Assembly: GCF_001280085.1 (NCBI RefSeq)
Contig: NZ_LGED01000231.1
Coordinates: forward strand, 51,185-115,184
Direction: 5' to 3'
DNA length: 64,000 bases
Source: Saccharothrix sp. NRRL B-16348
GTDB taxonomy: Bacteria; Actinomycetota; Actinomycetes; Mycobacteriales; Pseudonocardiaceae
Shown here: positions 26,540 through 34,862 of the stretch, piece by piece
Layout of the letters: every line of letters begins with the position of its first letter
How positions within the stretch are numbered: the stretch's first letter is position 1
Notes under the pieces: generated by a model
What the model was told of the DNA's origin: nothing
Seen by the model: the letters and a program-made list of their open reading frames with translations, nothing else
Databases searched by the model: none
Position numbers and translations under genes: made by a program

Positions 26540-27574
26540 TCACAGCTCGCGGCGGACGTGCGTGCCGTCGCGGACGGTGCCGACGTACTCCTCGACCAGG
26601 TCCTCCAACGCCACCAGACCGCGCACGACGCCGTCGGCCGACACGGCCTGCGCCAGGTGGCTCTGCGAGCGCCGCAGCGACGCCACCGCGTCGTCCAGGC
26701 TCGCGTCCACCGGCACCCGCGGCAGGCCGCGCACCCGGCTCGGCGGCACCCGCGTCGACGGGTCGGCGCCCGCCAGGTCCAGCACGTCCTTCACGTGCAG
26801 GTAGCCGATCAGCCGGTCGTCCTCGCGCACCGGGAACCGGGAGAAGCCGGTGGCCGACACGGCGGCCTCCACCTCCTCCATGGTCGGCCGCGACGGCACC
26901 GACGTGATCCGGTCCAACGGCACCAGCACGTCGGCGACGGTCCGCTCGGCCGACGACAGGGTCTGCGTCAGCCGCCGGTGCTCGGAGTCCTCCAGCAGGC
27001 CCTCCTGCCGCGACTGCCCGATCAGCAGGGCCAGCTCGTCGCGGGTGTAGGCGGACTCCATCTCGTCCCTCGGCGTCACGCCGACGAGCTTCAGCACCGC
27101 CGTCGACACCACGGTGAACCCGCGCAGCAGCGGCGCGACCAGCCGGCAGAACCAGTAGTGCGCGGGCACCAGCAGCAGCGCGGTGCGCTCCGGACCGGCG
27201 ATGGCCAGGTTCTTCGGCACCATCTCGCCCAGCACGGTGTGCAGCGCCACCACGATGATCAGCGCCAGCGCGAACGCCACGCCGTGCCGCACCGCGTCCG
27301 GGATGCCGACGCCGTGGAACGGCGCCTCCAGCATCGCCGCCACCGCGGGCTCGCCCAGCGCGCCGAGGCCGAGCGAGCACAGCGTGATGCCGAGCTGCGC
27401 GCCCGCGATGAGCAGCGGCAGCTCGCGGCCCGCCTTGATCACCGTGCGGGCCCGGCTGCTGCCCTGCTCGGCCAACGCCTCCAGCCGGTCGCGGCGGGCG
27501 GTGATGATGGCGAACTCGGCGCCCACGAAGAACGCGTTGCCGGCCAGCAGCAGCACGATCACCAGCACGATCAT
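26540..27574 (-). CDS. CNNM/HlyC-CorC family transporter, second gene
   Basis: A 344-residue protein. The N-terminal CNNM membrane domain has four hydrophobic segments ([40 protein letters not shown]), followed by a CBS pair (VPLDRITSVPSRPTMEEVEA; ALEDLVEEYVG). The C-terminal transporter-associated domain is absent, so it is shorter than its partner. CNNM/CorC proteins are implicated in magnesium or cobalt efflux. The ATG overlaps the stop of the preceding gene by 4 bases; the two probably form a hetero-oligomer or pair. Confidence 0.87.
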   Translation of the reverse strand: MIVLVIVLLLAGNAFFVGAEFAIITARRDRLEALAEQGSSRARTVIKAGRELPLLIAGAQLGITLCSLGLGALGEPAVAAMLEAPFHGVGIPDAVRHGVAFALALIIVVALHTVLGEMVPKNLAIAGPERTALLLVPAHYWFCRLVAPLLRGFTVVSTAVLKLVGVTPRDEMESAYTRDELALLIGQSRQEGLLEDSEHRRLTQTLSSAERTVADVLVPLDRITSVPSRPTMEEVEAAVSATGFSRFPVREDDRLIGYLHVKDVLDLAGADPSTRVPPSRVRGLPRVPVDASLDDAVASLRRSQSHLAQAVSADGVVRGLVALEDLVEEYVGTVRDGTHVRREL

Positions 27575-28923
27575 CGCGACATCCCCAAGTGGTCGGAAGG
27601 CGCCGGGTCCGCCGCGGGGTCGACCCGGGCGACCCGCAGCTCGGCCACCCGGTGCCGGTCCATCTGCACCACGGTGATCCGCCAGTCGTCCACCCGGATC
27701 TCGTCACCCGCGTCGGGGATGCGGCCCAGCCGGGACAGCACCAGGCCCGCCACGGTCTCGTAGTCGCCCTCGGGCATCCGGAACCCGGTGGCCTCGGCGA
27801 TCTCGTCGTCGCGCAGCAGCCCCGACACCAGCCACGCTTCACCGCCGAGCTGCCGCACCGGGGAGGTCTCCCGACGGTCGTGCTCGTCGCGCACGTCGCC
27901 GACGATCTCCTCGACCAGGTCCTCCAGCGTGACGAGGCCCGCCGTGCCGCCGTACTCGTCGACGACCAGCGCCGTCTGCAGGCCCGAGGCGCGCAGCCGG
28001 TCGAGCAGCGCGTCGCCCTCCAACGTGCCGGGCACCGTCTGCACCGGCCTGGTCAGCGCCGACACCGGCGTGGTCGCCCGCTGCGACCGGGGCACCCCGA
28101 ACGCCTGCTTGACGTGCACGATGCCGCGCACCTCGTCCAGGTCGCCGGTGTAGACCGGGAACCGGGAGAACCCGGTCTCCCGCGCCTTCGCCACCAGGTC
28201 GAGCACGGTCGCGTCCGCGCGCAGCGACTCGACCCGCACGCGCGGCGTCATCAGCTCCTCCGCCGTGCGGTCGCCGAACCGCAGCGAGCGGTCCAGCAGG
28301 GTCGCCGTGCTCGGGTCGAGGGTGCCCTGCTCGGCACTGGAGCGGATCAGCGCGCCCAGCTCCTGCGGCGAGCGGGCCGACGCCAGCTCCTCCGCGGGCT
28401 CCACGCCGAGCCTGCGCACCAGCCAGTTCGCGGTGCCGTTGAGCAGGGTGATCAGCCACTTGAACACCGCGGAGAACCCGGCCTGCACGCCCGCGACGGC
28501 ACGTGCCGTCTCCAGCGGCTTGGCGATGGCCAGGTTCTTCGGCACCAGCTCGCCGAACACCATCGACAGCGACGTGGCCACGGCCAGCGCCAGCGTCAGC
28601 GCGATCGGACCGGCCGCCGACGCGGGCACGCCGACACCGGTCAACGCGGGGGAGATGAGCTGGGCGATGGTGGGCTCGGCGATGTAACCGGTGATCAGCG
28701 TGGTGATGGTGATCGCCAGCTGCGAGCCGGAGAGCTGGAACGACAGGGACCGGTGCGCCTTCTCCACGGTGTGCGCCTTGGCGTCGCCCACCTGGGCGAC
28801 GTGCGCCTCGATGGTGCTGCGTTCCAGCGCGGTGAGGGAGAACTCGGCGGCGACCGCGATGAACGTGCCGATGGTGAGGACCACCACGGCGGCGAGGCCG
28901 AGCACGCTGAACAGGATGGTCAT
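27571..28923 (-). CDS. CNNM/HlyC-CorC family transporter, first gene
   Basis: A 450-residue protein with the full architecture. The CNNM membrane domain comes first ([40 protein letters not shown]). The CBS pair follows ([40 protein letters not shown]), then the CorC_HlyC domain ([20 protein letters not shown]). A role in divalent cation handling is inferred from the family. ATG 28923 was preferred because GGTGGG precedes it; GTG 28932 is also possible. It is the first gene of a two-gene operon with a GC-rich structured leader. Confidence 0.87.
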   Translation of the reverse strand: MTILFSVLGLAAVVVLTIGTFIAVAAEFSLTALERSTIEAHVAQVGDAKAHTVEKAHRSLSFQLSGSQLAITITTLITGYIAEPTIAQLISPALTGVGVPASAAGPIALTLALAVATSLSMVFGELVPKNLAIAKPLETARAVAGVQAGFSAVFKWLITLLNGTANWLVRRLGVEPAEELASARSPQELGALIRSSAEQGTLDPSTATLLDRSLRFGDRTAEELMTPRVRVESLRADATVLDLVAKARETGFSRFPVYTGDLDEVRGIVHVKQAFGVPRSQRATTPVSALTRPVQTVPGTLEGDALLDRLRASGLQTALVVDEYGGTAGLVTLEDLVEEIVGDVRDEHDRRETSPVRQLGGEAWLVSGLLRDDEIAEATGFRMPEGDYETVAGLVLSRLGRIPDAGDEIRVDDWRITVVQMDRHRVAELRVARVDPAADPAPSDHLGMSR

Positions 28924-29056
28924 CGGGCCCACCGGGGGTGGGCCGGGCGGGGCTGGCAGCCGGGTATCGGACCCGGCTCGGTACTGCAGCCCGGGGACTG
29001 CGCGTCGCGCACGGAAGGGATCACTCCTCGTGAGGGGTGGTCGAACGGTGTCCAGA
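28924..29056 (-). other. GC-rich leader with several hairpins upstream of the CNNM operon
   Basis: Read on the minus strand, the leader contains AGCCGGGT-CCGAT-ACCCGGCT (8-bp stem), GCGCGACGCGC and other short inverted repeats, then the CNNM start. It does not match the magnesium M-box core that I know. It may be a cation-responsive leader or simply GC-rich spacer. Confidence 0.3.
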
Positions 29057-29074
29057 ATAGAGCGTAATCACCGG

Positions 29075-30115
29075 TCAGCGCAGTCCGATACCGCTGGGAG
29101 GTGACGTGGACGCCCGCAGCACGACCTCGCCCGCCACCCGGACCGTGCGGGGTGAGGCCACCACGTCGTCCAGCACGAGCCGTGCCGCGCGCTCGCCCAT
29201 CTCCTCCAACGGCAGCCGCACGGTGCTCAGCGCGGGCACCAGGTCGCGCAGGGTGGGGATGTCGTCGAACCCGGCGACCGAGACGTCCTCCGGCACCCGC
29301 AGGCCGTGGTCGCGCAAGCCCGCCATCGCGCCGAGCGCCATCACGTCGTTCGCGGCGAACACGCAGGTCGCGCCGGTGCGGGCGGCGATCAGGTCGGCCA
29401 CGGCCGCGTGCCCGCCGTCGCGGGTGAAGCCGCTGGCGATGACGTTCGAGTCGGGCAGCTCCAGCCCCTCGTCGGCGAGGCCCGCCTTGAACCCGGCCAG
29501 CCGGTCACGGGCCACCAGCAGGTCCGGCGGACCGGCCAGCACGGCGAACTTGCGGTGGCCGAGCCCGGCGAGCCTGCGGGCCAGCGCCCGCGCGCCGGAG
29601 CGGTTCGCGGGCACGACGGTGTCCGTGCCGAGCTTGGCCTGGGAGACGCACGCCACCCGGCCGCCCTGCGCGGTGAACGCGGTGATCTCCTCGGCCAGCA
29701 GCCGTGACGCCGACCGGTCGGTGGTGCGGCTGCCCGCGATCACCAGGGCACGGGCCCGGTGCGCGCGCAGCGTGTTCACCAGCTCGACCTCGCGGCGCGG
29801 GTCGCGGCCCGTGGTGCCGAGCACCACGACCAGCCCGGCGTCCTCCGCGATCCGCGTCACGCCGGCGGCGATGCTGGAGAAGTAGGGGTCGGCGATGTCG
29901 TGCACCACCAGGCCCACCAGCACGCTGGAGTTGCGCGCCAGCGCCTGCGCCGAGGCGTTGGGCAGGTAGCCGAGCTTGCGCGCGGTGCCGAGGACCCGTT
30001 CGCGCAGCTCCTCGCTGACCTGCCGGGTGCTGCCGTTGAGGACGCGTGACGCGGTCGCGAGCGACACACCCGCGTGCTTCGCCACTTCCGCCAGCGTGAC
30101 CTGCCGCGACGTCAA
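29075..30115 (-). CDS. LacI-family transcriptional regulator
   Basis: A 346-residue LacI repressor. The headpiece has VTLAEVAKHAGVSLATASRV, then the hinge LPNASAQALARNSS. The periplasmic-binding-protein-like sensor domain follows, with FAANDVMALGAMAGLRDHGL and VSVAGFDDIP. The ligand is probably a sugar. The start is TTG 30115 with GAAGGAGG upstream. A typical LacI palindrome lies at 31740-31755 ahead of the sugar operon, so this protein is a candidate regulator of it despite the intervening TetR/SDR pair. Confidence 0.88.
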   Translation of the reverse strand: MTSRQVTLAEVAKHAGVSLATASRVLNGSTRQVSEELRERVLGTARKLGYLPNASAQALARNSSVLVGLVVHDIADPYFSSIAAGVTRIAEDAGLVVVLGTTGRDPRREVELVNTLRAHRARALVIAGSRTTDRSASRLLAEEITAFTAQGGRVACVSQAKLGTDTVVPANRSGARALARRLAGLGHRKFAVLAGPPDLLVARDRLAGFKAGLADEGLELPDSNVIASGFTRDGGHAAVADLIAARTGATCVFAANDVMALGAMAGLRDHGLRVPEDVSVAGFDDIPTLRDLVPALSTVRLPLEEMGERAARLVLDDVVASPRTVRVAGEVVLRASTSPPSGIGLR

Positions 30116-30204
30116 CGCCGCCTCCTTCGCGTTCCTGGTCGGGCGAGACTAGCCGTTGCGCCCCGCCCGGTGGACGCGAGTTCACCAGGCCGGGCGGCCG
30201 GCGG

Positions 30205-30816
30205 TCAGCCGAAGTCGTCGTCGAAGGCGGCGCCGAGCGCGGCGGCGACCAGGCCGGGCAGGTCCGGACGCCCGTCCTCCCTGGCCCAGCGCACCAGGGC
30301 GACGTGCATCGCGGCCAGGCAGGCGCCCGCCGCGACCTGGGCGCGGAACTCCGCCTCCGGGTCCGGCGCGTCGCCGAGCAGCGCGTCGACCACGGCCTTC
30401 CGGGTGGCGTACTGGCTGTCCAGGTGGCGTGCGCGCAGGGCGGGCGTGTCGACCATCAGCCGCAGGCGGGCGAGGAGCAGGTCCCGTTCCGGCGACGTGC
30501 CGTCCCCGGCGGTGCCGACGAGGGCGCGGGTCGTGTCGACCAGCGTCCGCCCGATCCTGAGCACCACGGGCTCGTCGGCGGGCCGGGCCGCGACCCGTTC
30601 GGCGAGGAGGTCGTCGTACCGGTCGTGCAGGACGAGGTCTTCCTTGGTCGGGAAGTGCCGGTAGACGGTCATCGGCGAGACCTCGGACGCACGCGCGACG
30701 TCGTTGACGGTGGTCGCGTCGTAGCCGTGCTCGACGAAGAGCCGCAGCGCCCGCGACTGGATCAGGCGCCGGGTCTCCGCGCGCCGGCGTTCGCGCAGGT
30801 TCGGCGCTCCACTCAT
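30205..30816 (-). CDS. TetR-family transcriptional repressor
   Basis: A 203-residue TetR protein: N-terminal RALRLFVEHGYDATTVNDVA, then SEVSPMTVYRHFPTKEDLV, and a helical ligand-binding part. It is divergent from an SDR gene across an 88-base region with a perfect 7-1-7 palindrome. It probably represses itself and the SDR. The ligand is unknown. ATG 30816. Confidence 0.87.
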   Translation of the reverse strand: MSGAPNLRERRRAETRRLIQSRALRLFVEHGYDATTVNDVARASEVSPMTVYRHFPTKEDLVLHDRYDDLLAERVAARPADEPVVLRIGRTLVDTTRALVGTAGDGTSPERDLLLARLRLMVDTPALRARHLDSQYATRKAVVDALLGDAPDPEAEFRAQVAAGACLAAMHVALVRWAREDGRPDLPGLVAAALGAAFDDDFG

Positions 30817-30889
30817 GCGTTAGACGATACCGTGGTGGTAGTGACTACCATTCAGCTACTCTCTAACAAGTTGAGAGTGTCTAACGCAT
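30815..30889. promoter_or_regulatory. TetR operator region between tetR and the SDR gene
   Basis: TGGTAGT-G-ACTACCA (30836-30850) is a perfect palindrome in the middle. It is framed by 11-bp perfect arms ATGCGTTAGAC (30815-30825, overlapping the TetR start) and GTCTAACGCAT (30879-30889). The central palindrome is the best repressor site. Confidence 0.6.
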
Positions 30890-30904
30890 CCGGGGAGAGT
30901 CGAG

Positions 30905-31663
30905 ATGGGCAAGCTGACGGGCAAGGCGGCCGTGGTGACCGGGGCTTCGCGTGGCATCGGGCGGACCATCGCCCAACGCCTCGCCGCCGACGGCGCGGAG
31001 GTCGCCGTGCACTACAGCACCGGCGAGGCGGCGGCGGACGAGACGGTCGCCGCGATCCGGGCGGCCGGCGGCCGTGCCTTCGCGGTCCGGGCCGAACTGG
31101 GCGTGGCCGGTGACGTCGACACCCTGATGGCCGGCCTGGAGCACGGGTCGGCTGGGCTGGACATCCTGGTCAACAACGCCGCCGCGCCGCCGGCCGGTCC
31201 GATCGGGACGGACACCCCGGAGCGGTTCGACCACCTCTTCGCGGTCAACGTCAAGGCGCCGTACTTCCTCATTCAGCGGGTGCTGCCGCTGATGCGCGAA
31301 GGCGGCCGGATCATCAACGTGTCGTCGGTCGCCACGAGGGTGGCCAACCCCGGCCAGACGTCCTTCGCCATGGGCAAAGCCGCGCTGGAGACGATGACGT
31401 TCACCCTGGCCAGTGCCCTCGGCCGCCGCGGCATCACGGTCAACGCGGTCGCTCCCGGCGCCACCAGGACCACCGACAACGCGGCCGTCTTCGAGGCGCC
31501 GGGCCTGGCCGAGTTCATCACCGGCCAGACCGCCCTCGACCGCCTCGGCCGGGCCGACGACGTGGCCGACGTCGTCGCGTTCCTCGCCTCCGACGACGCG
31601 CGGTGGATCACCGGCCAGGTCCTCGACGCCAGCGGCGGCCTCCACCTCGGCCTCCGGGCCTGA
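30905..31663 (+). CDS. short-chain dehydrogenase/reductase with Phe in place of catalytic Tyr
   Basis: A 252-residue SDR. The NAD(P) motif is TGASRGIG at about 12-19, NNAA near 90 and Ser140/141 in NVSSVATR. The usual YxxxK is FAMGK: Phe154 with Lys158 retained. The C-terminal PG and DASGG parts are normal. Either a subgroup with another proton donor or a low-activity enzyme; substrate unknown. ATG 30905 follows GGGGAGAGTCGAG. It is the probable target of the divergent TetR. Confidence 0.85.
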   Translation: MGKLTGKAAVVTGASRGIGRTIAQRLAADGAEVAVHYSTGEAAADETVAAIRAAGGRAFAVRAELGVAGDVDTLMAGLEHGSAGLDILVNNAAAPPAGPIGTDTPERFDHLFAVNVKAPYFLIQRVLPLMREGGRIINVSSVATRVANPGQTSFAMGKAALETMTFTLASALGRRGITVNAVAPGATRTTDNAAVFEAPGLAEFITGQTALDRLGRADDVADVVAFLASDDARWITGQVLDASGGLHLGLRA

Positions 31664-31707
31664 GGTCGGGAGGCTCCTCGCGGACTGTCGCCGACCCCAC
31701 ACGGAGG

Positions 31708-31755
31708 TTGACGTCCGCGAGGAGCCGACCGTAGCGTGTTGGAAAGCGCTTTCCA
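31708..31755 (+). promoter_or_regulatory. promoter with LacI-type operator of the sugar operon
   Basis: A -35-like TTGACG (31708-31713), an 18-base spacer and TAGCGT (31732-31737) precede the perfect 16-bp palindrome TGGAAAGCGCTTTCCA (31740-31755). This matches the LacI/CcpA-type operator consensus and overlaps the expected transcription start. Confidence 0.75.
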
Positions 31756-31777
31756 CGAACTTGAGCGGGGTGTACGC

Positions 31778-32917
31778 ATGGCGGTGCGCACGATCGGCGT
31801 CGCGTTGAACGGGGTCACGGGGCGGATGGGGTACCGACAGCACCTCGTCCGGTCGATCCTGGCCCTCCGCGAGCGCGGCGGGATCCGGATCGGTGACGAC
31901 GTGCTGGTCCCCGAGCCGCTGCTGGTCGGCCGCAACCCCGCCAAGCTGAAGGAGATCGCCGAGCGGCACGACCTGCCGCGCTGGACCACCGACCTCGACG
32001 CGGCCCTCGGCGACCCGGACGTGTCGGTCTACTTCGACGCGCAGGTGACGTCGGCGCACGTGTCCGCGCTGACCGCGGCGATCGACGCGGGCAAGCACGT
32101 CTACAGCGAGAAGCCGGTCGCGGCCACGCCCGACGAGGTGCTGGAGCTGGCCCGGCACGCCGACGCCGCGGGCGTGAAGCACGGCGTGGTGGCCGACAAG
32201 CTCTACCTGCCGGGCATCCGCAAGCTCAAGCGCCTGCTGGACGGCGGCTTCTTCGGCCGCGTGCTGTCCGTGCGCGGCGAGTTCGGCTACTGGGTGTTCG
32301 AGGGCGACTGGCAGGCCGCGCAGCGCCCGTCGTGGAACTACCGCGCCGAGGACGGCGGCGGGATCGTGGTGGACATGTTCTGCCACTGGAGCTACCTGCT
32401 GGAGGGGCTGCTCGGCCCGGTCGAGGCGGTGACCGCGCGGGCCGTCACGCACGTGCCGACGAGGTGGGACGAGAACGGCGAGCCGTACGCGGCGACGGCC
32501 GACGACGCGGCGTACGCGATCTTCGAGATGGCCGGCGGCGTGGTGGCGCAGGTGAACTCGTCGTGGACGACGCGGGTGAACCGCGACGAGCTGGTCGAGT
32601 TCCACGTGGACGGCACGCACGGCAGCGCGGTGGCCGGGCTGCGCAACTGCAAGGTGCAGCCGCGGGCGATCACGCCGAAGCCGGTGTGGGACCCGGACGT
32701 GCCGCAGTCCATCGACTTCCGCTCGCTGTGGCAGGAGGTCCCGGACAACGAGGTGTTCGAGAACGGCTTCATGGTGCAGTGGGAGGAGTTCCTGAAGCAC
32801 GTCGCCGTCGACGCGCCGTTCGCGCACGACTTCCACTCCGGGGTGCGCACGGTGCGGCTGGCCGCGCTGGGCCTGGAGTCCTCCGCCACCGGTCGTCGGA
32901 TCGAGGTGCCGGCGTGA
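31778..32917 (+). CDS. Gfo/Idh/MocA-family oxidoreductase
   Basis: A 379-residue sugar dehydrogenase-like enzyme: N-terminal Rossmann fold (VALNGVTGRMGYRQ), then the EKPVA motif (VYSEKPVAATPDEVL) with the conserved Lys, and the C-terminal beta-sheet substrate domain. It probably oxidises a sugar or inositol-type compound with NAD(P). ATG 31778 is 23 bases after the LacI palindrome. Its stop overlaps the DUF993 start (GTGA), and a sugar isomerase-like gene follows, so the three encode one catabolic pathway. Confidence 0.87.
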   Translation: MAVRTIGVALNGVTGRMGYRQHLVRSILALRERGGIRIGDDVLVPEPLLVGRNPAKLKEIAERHDLPRWTTDLDAALGDPDVSVYFDAQVTSAHVSALTAAIDAGKHVYSEKPVAATPDEVLELARHADAAGVKHGVVADKLYLPGIRKLKRLLDGGFFGRVLSVRGEFGYWVFEGDWQAAQRPSWNYRAEDGGGIVVDMFCHWSYLLEGLLGPVEAVTARAVTHVPTRWDENGEPYAATADDAAYAIFEMAGGVVAQVNSSWTTRVNRDELVEFHVDGTHGSAVAGLRNCKVQPRAITPKPVWDPDVPQSIDFRSLWQEVPDNEVFENGFMVQWEEFLKHVAVDAPFAHDFHSGVRTVRLAALGLESSATGRRIEVPA

Positions 32918-34032
32918 CGTCCGTTCAGCTGCCCGGCCGGGACGGCACGTTCCGCGAGCACCGGCTGAGCCCTCCGCGGACCTGGGAGACCGGGCCGTTC
33001 GAGTCGCGGGTCGCGTTCGCGGCGGCGCACGTGGTGGCGGACCCGTTCGGCGGCAACGGCCCCGGCGCGCCCGCCGTGCTCGACTGGGACGCCACGCTGG
33101 CGTACCGGGTGCGCTTGTGGGAGCACGGTTTCGGCGTCGCCGAGGCCATGGACACCGCGCAGCGCGGCATGGGCCTCGACTGGGACACGGCGCTGGAGCT
33201 GATCCGGCGCAGCGCGTCGATCGCGTCCGGGAGGCTCGCGGCGGGCGTCGGCACCGACCACGACACCGCGGACCCGTTGACGGCGTACCAAGAGCAGTTG
33301 GCCGCCGTCGTGGAGGCGGGCGCGCAGCCGATCCTGATGTGCAGCCGCAAGCTGGCCGCCGCCGCGCGCGGGCCCGAGGACTACCAGAAGGTCTACGGGA
33401 CGCTGCTGGAGGAAGTCGACCAGCCGGTGATCCTGCACTGGCTCGGCACGGCGTTCGACCCGGCGCTGGAGGGCTACTGGGGCTCGGCGGACGTCCCGAC
33501 GGCCACCGGGCACTTCCTGGACCTGGTCCACACCTACCGGGACAAGGTCGACGGGGTGAAGGTGTCGCTGCTGGACGCCTCGCACGAGGTCGGGTTGCGG
33601 CGGGCGCTGCCCGAAGGCGTGCGGTGCTACACCGGCGACGACTTCAACTACCCGGAGCTGATCGCGGGCGACACGCACGGGCACAGCGAGGCGTTGCTGG
33701 GCATCTTCGACGCCATCGCGCCGGCCGCGTCCACCGCGTTGCGGGCGTTGGACGCGGGCGATCGCGCCCGGTACGACGAGGTGCTGGCGCCGACGGTCGC
33801 GCTGTCGCGGCACATCTTCGGCGCGCCGACGTACTACTACAAGACCGGTGTGGTGTTCCTGGCCTGGCTCGGCGGGTTCCAGGACGCGTTCGGCATGGTC
33901 GGCGGGCTCCAGTCGGCCCGGGACGTGGTGCACCTCGGTGAGGCGCTGCGGTTGGCGGACCTGGCCGGGCTGCTGCCCGACCCGGACCTGGCCGCCCGGC
34001 GGTGGGGACGACTCCTGGACGTGCTGACGTGA
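32914..34032 (+). CDS. DUF993 protein (dihydrodipicolinate-synthase-like aldolase)
   Basis: A 372-residue protein of DUF993, a TIM-barrel family in the class I aldolase/DapA superfamily. The likely Schiff-base lysine is Lys216 in VDGVKVSLLDASHE, by analogy with DapA. Other conserved parts are VADPFGGNGPGAPAVLDWDA and HGHSEALLGIFDAI. An aldolase or related lyase step on a keto-sugar is inferred from the operon. It overlaps its upstream neighbour by 4 bases and its downstream neighbour by 4. Confidence 0.8.
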   Translation: MTSVQLPGRDGTFREHRLSPPRTWETGPFESRVAFAAAHVVADPFGGNGPGAPAVLDWDATLAYRVRLWEHGFGVAEAMDTAQRGMGLDWDTALELIRRSASIASGRLAAGVGTDHDTADPLTAYQEQLAAVVEAGAQPILMCSRKLAAAARGPEDYQKVYGTLLEEVDQPVILHWLGTAFDPALEGYWGSADVPTATGHFLDLVHTYRDKVDGVKVSLLDASHEVGLRRALPEGVRCYTGDDFNYPELIAGDTHGHSEALLGIFDAIAPAASTALRALDAGDRARYDEVLAPTVALSRHIFGAPTYYYKTGVVFLAWLGGFQDAFGMVGGLQSARDVVHLGEALRLADLAGLLPDPDLAARRWGRLLDVLT

Positions 34033-34862
34033 GGCTTTCGCTGAACCAGGCCACGGTGAAGCGGGCGTCCGTGCCCGAGGTGGTCGACGTGTGCGTGCGC
34101 AACGGGATCCCGGCGGTCGGGCTGTGGCGCGACCCGGTGGCCGAGTACGGGCTGGAGCGGACGGCCGCGCTGGTCGCGTCGGCCGGGCTGGAGGTGTCGT
34201 CGCTGTGCCGCGGCGGGTTCTTCACCGGGCTCGACCAGCGGCTGGACGACAACCGGCGGGCCATCGACGAGACCGCCGCGCTGGGCGCGCAGTGCCTGGT
34301 GCTGGTGCCCGGCGGCGTGCCGGACCGGGACCTCGTCGCGGCACGGGGACGCGTCGCGTCGGCGCTGGAGGTGCTGGCGCCGTACGCGGAAGCGGCCGGT
34401 GTGCGGCTGGCCGTGGAGGCGATGCACCCGATGTTCTGCGCCGACCGCGGCGTGGTGTCGACGTTGGGCCAGGCGCTGGACCTGGCCGCGCCGTACCCGT
34501 CGTCGGTGGTCGGCGTGGTCGTGGACGCCCTGCACGTGTGGTGGGACCCGGCGTTGGCGGCCGACGTGCGGCGGGCCGGCCCGCGCATCCACTCCTACCA
34601 GGTGTGCGACTGGGTGACGCCGCTGCCCGCCGACGTGCTGCTGGGCCGCGGCCTGCCCGGTGACGGGCACATCGACCTGGTCGGGCTGACCGCGCTCGTC
34701 GCCGAGGCCGGGTACGACGGGTTCGTGGAGGTCGAGGTGTTCAACGAGGAGGTGTGGGCGCGGCCGTTCGACGCGGTCGCGGCGGACCTGGTGCGGCGGC
34801 ACGGATCGGGCTGGGAGCCGGTCGTGGACGGCGGCCACGACCGACTCCCCGTCACCCCTTAA
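34029..34862 (+). CDS. sugar phosphate isomerase/epimerase (AP endonuclease 2-like TIM barrel)
   Basis: A 277-residue TIM barrel of the xylose-isomerase-like/AP_endonuc_2 superfamily. It starts LSLNQATVKRASVPEVVDVC; metal-ligand candidates are Glu in VRLAVEAMHPMF, Asp in VVVDALHVWWDP, His in RIHSYQVCDWV and Glu in FVEVEVFNEE. It probably isomerises or epimerises the oxidised sugar. The GTG start overlaps the DUF993 stop. The end touches the convergent DyP gene (4-base overlap). Third gene of the LacI-type operon. Confidence 0.85.
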   Translation: MRLSLNQATVKRASVPEVVDVCVRNGIPAVGLWRDPVAEYGLERTAALVASAGLEVSSLCRGGFFTGLDQRLDDNRRAIDETAALGAQCLVLVPGGVPDRDLVAARGRVASALEVLAPYAEAAGVRLAVEAMHPMFCADRGVVSTLGQALDLAAPYPSSVVGVVVDALHVWWDPALAADVRRAGPRIHSYQVCDWVTPLPADVLLGRGLPGDGHIDLVGLTALVAEAGYDGFVEVEVFNEEVWARPFDAVAADLVRRHGSGWEPVVDGGHDRLPVTP

